The translations under genes were made by a program, and so were the position numbers. Below, one piece after another: positions 59,501 through 64,000 of a stretch of 64,000 nt of DNA (positions within the stretch are counted from its first letter, which is position 1; every line of letters starts with the position of its first letter). Below the pieces are notes generated by a model. The model was not told the DNA's origin, did no database searches, and worked only from the letters and a program-made list of their open reading frames with translations. This stretch comes from Liolophura sinensis (lineage: Eukaryota; Mollusca; Polyplacophora; Chitonida; Chitonidae): positions 13,319,504 through 13,383,503 of the forward strand of contig NC_088298.1 of the NCBI RefSeq assembly GCF_032854445.1, read 5' to 3'.

Positions 59501-62192
59501 GTAGTTTATGTGCACTGATATTCTAAGGTTAAAAGATTCACAAACGCGAAACATGAGCATCCGGCGTAAAATGACCGAGAGAAATTCAACCATTAAACGG
59601 CCATCTGCTAAGTTAGAGATCAGACATAGTTTCGTAATAGCCATGTCGCCATACTTTCGTAATTTTGGACGTTTTCAAGTACTTTATTTGTAGTTACTAA
59701 TGGCTATCCGTCTTGCTCAGTTCATATCTGAATTATAATTTGCCAGCAGCTGTTAGAAATCTTGGCAACGGGGGAACTCCTTATGTCACGGGTTCAACTC
59801 CTGGAGTCGATTTGTCGCCTAATTTATTACGATAAAGCGAATCGGATCTTTTGGTGAGGAACCAATCGATTTGCAACGGTACAACCAGAAGGTGTACATG
59901 TCGAACACATTTTAAGTGCAATAAGTGCAAAGGAGAATAATCGGACCACATCCCAACCGTATACACACGAACTGTATAAATACACAAATGGATTCCAAAA
60001 TTATGTTGCAATACAGTCCTGTCACAGTCTTCGTAGCACACGCCACATTCCATCCATGCCACTACAAACATCAGCAAAACACAGGTTTTTCCATGTGTGA
60101 TTTTCAAAATTTGGAATATAATATAAAAGACTGCTGTATATAGAATAAGCCAGAGCAGTCCCTACAGTGTGACAACTGGCAAAAACTCGGCGCCTTTGTC
60201 AGTTTACCCTGGTTAGGGGGTTTTATTTCCAATGTCCATGCAAATACTAAAATAGAAGCAACATAAGCGCACGCTAGCACCATGGCTTACACTGAAAAAA
60301 GATGTATAATATTTAGACGCGTGATAAACATCTCTTTGCGATCGATAATAGACGTGGTTAATATTTAATTGTAACATACTTAAACATTTTTATCCAATTA
60401 CTGAAAATAAGACCGCTGTATAATGTTTCTCACTCCGTTCAAACAATAAACCGATCCAATTTACTACACACCTAACTGCATACACACTATGTATGAAATA
60501 CTGCATTTATTTATGAAACAAAGGCGTGTATTTAAAAAACTAAAAACACCTTGAGCATAATAAAACTTCGCAGTTTTTACAGTGTAACTATAATATGGTA
60601 AACAAAGATTCAGTGATGTTAACTGCAATTTATTACTGGTCTGTCTAGAGAATGCCATGTTATGAACACATTTTGAAAAAAACGAATTCCAAAATTTCCT
60701 TCCTTATAAGACAGAGGCCAATGCAAAAACGAGTCATAAGCACAACGCTACTGCAAGAGCAGGTCGTTGTGACTCCGGTATATGTCTACCATGTCTGGCG
60801 TCGTCAGACCCAGATGTTCCATTACATCATTATTCTTCGGCTCTTGGCTTCAAACTTGACGGCTCACCCAAGTGGTAAGTTTCTGAGGGAATCTCCCACC
60901 TGTTCTCCGGGGTGGTACCTATGGTAGGCGCTGGTGAGAGGCAGTGGCCTAGCAGAAACTATCAAGTTTTTTTTAGTCTACTCCAGACCAGATCTTCCGA
61001 CGACTTTGGGCTACTGTCTAGGCATTCACATAAACAGTTAGAATAAATTCTTAACGGAGGTAAATTGAAATAGGCTGGATTTCATAGGTCACGTGTGACC
61101 ATTTGCCAAATGCCATACAGTCGTCGCTCCTCTGGTTATACTCTGTATGATGTTGTTTTTTTTTATATTTGGCAAACTGCTTGAAGAAAAGTGTATGTGG
61201 ATAACTTAAAAAAAATGTAACAGAAAGTATTTGGCTTACATTCTCAGACTTCACCAAACATTAAATAAATCTTCCTTGTGTGTGAAATAAAGTACGTGTA
61301 ATCAAACGTACATATCTTTTTTTTATTTGTTTTACTTTCTATTTATCTGTTGTTCTCTTTATCATTTGTTGAACTACTCTTGGATGCTCTTGATGCTGGA
61401 GATTAAGATATCCTTCTCCTAACTATAGTGATTTTCCATTTATATCCACTGACAGTCTGTGGAGTTTATGGACAAGGAAGTCGCCCAACATCACACCGTC
61501 ACTTTATTTTTACTGTAAATTTAGGGAATCGCCCGACAACGGGGAGTCAGAGATGTTTTCCCTATTTGAGTATTGTTTAAAGTCATACACTCAAGCCTTT
61601 CAAGCGTGAAGAGTGCCCGGCCCAAACCAACGGCAAGTTAGTGATGAGCTTTCCCACTGGTCCTTTACTGTGACCAGTAAAGTCCCCACAACAAGAGAGT
61701 GGAGGAATCTATAAATGTCCTACCCATGGTCAAAATCTGCTCCTTCGAGTCAGTGTTTTCTTCGTCGTTAAAGGGCTGGCAAGGAGCCATGGTTTCCTTA
61801 GGGTTCTGTGCCGGTTTCTCCGCACATAATTCAGCCACCTCAGTATAAGTGAAATCTTCTTGAACTAGGCATAAAACATCAAATAAATTCAAACATTAAA
61901 TTTAATCCGGTACTTACTAATCTGCCAGCTTCATTATTATGTAGCCTAATCTGTGTGGTTATATCGCCTTTCCGCCTCTTCGGACGAGCGTCCATAAAGT
62001 CTTTTGATTTTACATATCCATATCTGACGTCATCGCCACAGCCACCCCATTCCCAGTGACCGTCGGTGGACGTATCCCGTAGAGGGTTGTCGCATGTACA
62101 CTGTAATAGATTGCCCATACTGCACGCCTGCGTCACTGTGTACACAACTCCAGCAGCAGTAATGGCGTACACAAAAGCGGTTTCCCTCGTGT
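56072..62192 (-). CDS. Wnt6: Wnt6, 3' part (last two coding exons), with apparent frameshifts
   Basis: Secreted Wnt ligand on the minus strand, convergent with Wnt1. Two exons are visible: 61918-62192 and 56072-56534, separated by a 5.4-kb GT-AG intron. DTRETAF, [13 protein letters not shown], [20 protein letters not shown] and [13 protein letters not shown] are Wnt6 signatures; vertebrate WNT6 has the same MDAR-K-R-GD block. The N-terminal exons (signal peptide, WNC region) are not found between 62193 and 64000 and must lie beyond the right edge. The terminal exon holds three one-base indels, so no single frame reaches the stop. The gene is either mis-assembled there or damaged. Identity is secure; functional state is uncertain. 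Confidence 0.92.
59150..59388. repeat. 31-bp tandem array in Wnt6 intron
   Basis: Units of the type GTGGGTGATTTAAAAATGAG then GATTGTACTTT. The last starts, at 59301, 59332 and 59363, are 31 bases apart; older units to the left are more diverged. Confidence 0.9.
60164..60305 (+). repeat. Dispersed ~140-bp repeat family, copy 3
   Basis: See the copy at 34905-35051. The shared landmarks are ACAGTGTGACAACTGGCAAA, GTCAGTTTACC, GGTTTTAT and AGCACCATGGCTTA in the same order. It lies within the Wnt6 intron. Confidence 0.45.
61785..61890 (+). mobile_element. Decayed SINE fragment antisense in Wnt6 intron
   Basis: A diverged 3' half of the SINE family: GGTTTCTCCGCACATAATTC, AGTATAAGTGAAAT, CTTCTTGAACTAGGCATAAA, AACATCAAATAAAT. 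It ends about 25 bases from the Wnt6 donor at 61912-61917. No clear target duplication is seen. Confidence 0.65.
61918..62192 (-). CDS. Wnt6: Wnt6 internal coding exon (penultimate)
   Basis: 275 bases: two bases completing an Asp codon, then 91 codons with no stop. The acceptor, read on the minus strand, is a long T-rich tract ending CCCACAG. The donor is TTA|GTAAGT. The motifs are [52 protein letters not shown] and LHNNEAGRL. Both exon boundaries (phase 1 before TRETAF, phase 0 after NNEAGR-L) match the paralogous Wnt1 introns here. A decayed SINE ends about 25 bases past the donor. Confidence 0.95.
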
Positions 62193-62319
62193 CTGTGGGA
62201 AAAACAAAAATAACAGATACATCTGAGACGCTTAGACTAAGTACCCCTTCACATTTCTTTTACTTATTTATTATCTTGTAATTATACATTTTTATGTATT
62301 TATCTATTTATATATTTCT

Positions 62320-62400
62320 TTATTTATTTGCTTATTGTTTTTAGTGGTGTCTAAGGTCGAACGCGGGACTATTTCACTGACAATGGCGACCAGGTTTATG
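62320..62400 (-). mobile_element. Decayed SINE fragment in Wnt6 intron
   Basis: A (TTTA)n stretch leads into TTAGTGGTGTCTAAGG, ACTATTTCACTGACAATGGC and GACCAGG, matching the tail-to-body part of the SINE at low identity. It lies about 130 bases 5' of the Wnt6 exon in gene orientation. Confidence 0.5.
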
Positions 62401-62516
62401 AGTGAAAGGGGAAAACTGCACTTCTATAATGTACCGCACAAATCACCTGATGTAAAGCTAAACTAGACAGAGGTAGAACTGAGCTCACAAACTCACTGAT
62501 CGAGCGACAGAGACCA

Positions 62517-63350
62517 ATAGTCCGCACGGCCAGTGCGAACTAGGAGCTTTCCGAAAAAAAAAAACAATAGTCTCCTTGACCAGTGAGGGTCCGGGATTTT
62601 CATACAGAAATCCCCTTGGTCTGTGAGTGCTGGGGAGATTCCCACAGAATCCTTGGCCAGTGCTGCTTTGGGACCTTCTTACAGAAATCTATCATCCTGT
62701 TGGCCAGTGAGTGCTCGGGACCTTCTGACAAAATCCATTAGTTCCTTTGGTTAGTGCGGCCTCGGGACTGCACTAGCCAAAATTGCCAAAATTAACTGCC
62801 CCTTGGCCAGTGAGTGCTCGGGACCTTCGGACAGAAACAGACAGTCCCCTTTTCCAATGCGGCATCGGAAGCTTCATATAGAAATTAACAGTCCCCTTGG
62901 CCAGTGAGCGCTCGGAACCTTCTGACAGAAATCATTAGTCTGCTTGGCTAATGCGGAATCGGGACCTTCCGACAGAAAACAATATTCCCCTTTGCCAGTG
63001 AGGACTCGGGACCTTCCCACAGAAACCAAAAGTCCCCTTGGTTAGTGAGGATTCGGAACCTTTCCACAGAAACCAATAGTCCCCTTGGCCAATGCGGGTT
63101 CTGGACGGTTCACGGAAACCATTAGCCAGTGAGGACTAGGAAACCAACAGTCCCCTTGGTCGGCGAGGGCTTGAAACCTTCATACAGAGATCAATTGTCC
63201 CCTTGCCCAGTGAGCACTCGGGACCTTCCGAAAGAGACCAATAGTCCACACGGCCAGTGCAAATCCTGGACTTTTCGACAGAAATCAATCGTTCCCTTGG
63301 CTAGTGAGGACTAGGGACCTTCCGACAGAAACCAATAGTCCACTTGGCAA
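62517..63350. repeat. ~47-bp tandem array upstream of Wnt6 exon
   Basis: About 17 imperfect units with the landmarks CCCCTTGGCCAGTGAG, CTCGGGACCTTC and GACAGAAACCAATAGT over about 830 bases. It lies in the Wnt6 intron, 5' of the first visible exon in gene orientation. Confidence 0.95.
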
Positions 63351-64000
63351 CCGAAGGGCGACTTTTACTCAGAGTTTTGGATAGCGAGTGTAAAGGAACA
63401 ATGATTTAAGAGCAAAAGAATTTAAAAATGAAATATCGTAAGCAGAATGGCCTCATTACCATTTAAAATAAGAATATCAATGGTAAAAGAGATTTATTTG
63501 GCAAACTGAAAGTACAGGTGACTATTTCCTTTAGATTACAATTTTTGCAAAGACCTGACCTTAACATGCCTCCCCACAGCGCTTCTTATGAGCCTTTATA
63601 CCCAGGAAACCTCACGATAACAATATCCATGATATTCACACTTTAGTTTACCAAACTTTTATTCATTTATTTTATAATCTTAGTTAGTGTTGAGGGCAAA
63701 AATTCATTTCTTCCAGGCATGTAATAATAAACATGTAATGACGAATATCATCACTAGTTGTGAAATAAGTTTTAAATATGATCCACACATGACAATTACA
63801 AGAAATTGTGATTCATATCTATTTACTAAACTAAAATCCCCTTATATTTGGTTGATATGCAACAATAACGTAAAGCGGTTAAAACATCTGTAAGTGAATA
63901 AAATCTGCGCGATATACTTGATCAGATATTCAAAATAACTCGAGAAACTAACCGGTAAAATTAGCAAACCGGAAAGATTTTATTATCTTCTCTGTGTAAG
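63351..64000. other. Right edge, nothing recognised
   Basis: AT-rich sequence with no exon of the WNC-containing or signal-peptide part of Wnt6 on the minus strand. It is presumably more Wnt6 intron. Confidence 0.55.

Larger units (their letters stand above)
56535..61917 (-). other. Wnt6 intron between its last two visible exons
   Basis: 5.38 kb, GTAAGT to GCAG on the minus strand. It contains the 31-bp array, a dispersed repeat and a decayed SINE. I searched by eye for a second, intact copy of the terminal exon ([10 protein letters not shown] coding) and found none. Confidence 0.75.

Noticed and set aside
56535-61917. Search for a second, intact Wnt6 terminal exon that could bypass the damaged one
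   Set aside because: No sequence coding [10 protein letters not shown] or a CxFHWCC motif was found on the minus strand of this intron or downstream, apart from the 30-bp copy.
62193-64000. Search for Wnt6 exons 1 and 2 (signal peptide, WNC region)
   Set aside because: The stretch is occupied by a SINE relic, the 47-bp array and AT-rich sequence without Wnt motifs, so these exons are placed outside the window.

Overview
The window is animal (metazoan) genomic DNA, AT-rich and mostly non-coding. It holds one complete and one partial Wnt ligand gene, both split by long introns with canonical GT-AG junctions, among dispersed and tandem repeats. It contains nothing bacterial: no operons, ribosome-binding sites or dense ORFs. 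The Wnt1-Wnt6 linkage is the ancient bilaterian Wnt9-Wnt1-Wnt6-Wnt10 cluster. A tRNA-derived SINE family with a (TAAA)n tail occurs in many copies and resembles SINEs I recall from mollusc genomes. The best guess is therefore a mollusc (bivalve or gastropod) or a close lophotrochozoan relative; the species cannot be read from the sequence.

Layout. 0-2.8 kb: a tandemly duplicated block of 36-bp minisatellite plus unique sequence, a perfect hairpin, and a 65-bp tandem array. 2.8-15.2 kb: gene-free upstream region with several SINE copies, a foldback element, and a MITE-like element with a SINE nested in it. 15.58-41.74 kb (+): Wnt1 in five coding exons, which join into an intact 369-residue frame with signal peptide, CHGMSGSC lipidation site and the full cysteine-rich C-terminus. 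Its introns are about 8.5, 8.8, 4.4 and 3.4 kb. 41.74-56.07 kb: region between the two convergent genes, with candidate Wnt1 poly(A) signals, a decayed Tc1/mariner element beside a SINE, a 24-bp tandem array, and a 30-bp near-exact copy of a piece of Wnt6 coding sequence. 56.07-62.19 kb (-): the last two coding exons of Wnt6; its 5' exons lie beyond the right edge. 62.2-64.0 kb: Wnt6 intron carrying a 47-bp tandem array.

How the genes work together. Wnt1 and Wnt6 encode secreted, lipid-modified Cys-rich ligands for Frizzled/LRP receptors. They share two intron positions and phases, as expected for ancient paralogues. Here they lie tail to tail with about 14.3 kb between stop codons. Wnt1 looks fully functional. 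The terminal exon of Wnt6 is clearly recognisable, but as written it carries three single-base indels and an unusual replacement in the CRFHWCC motif. It is either poorly sequenced or a decaying allele, and this is the main point to resolve.
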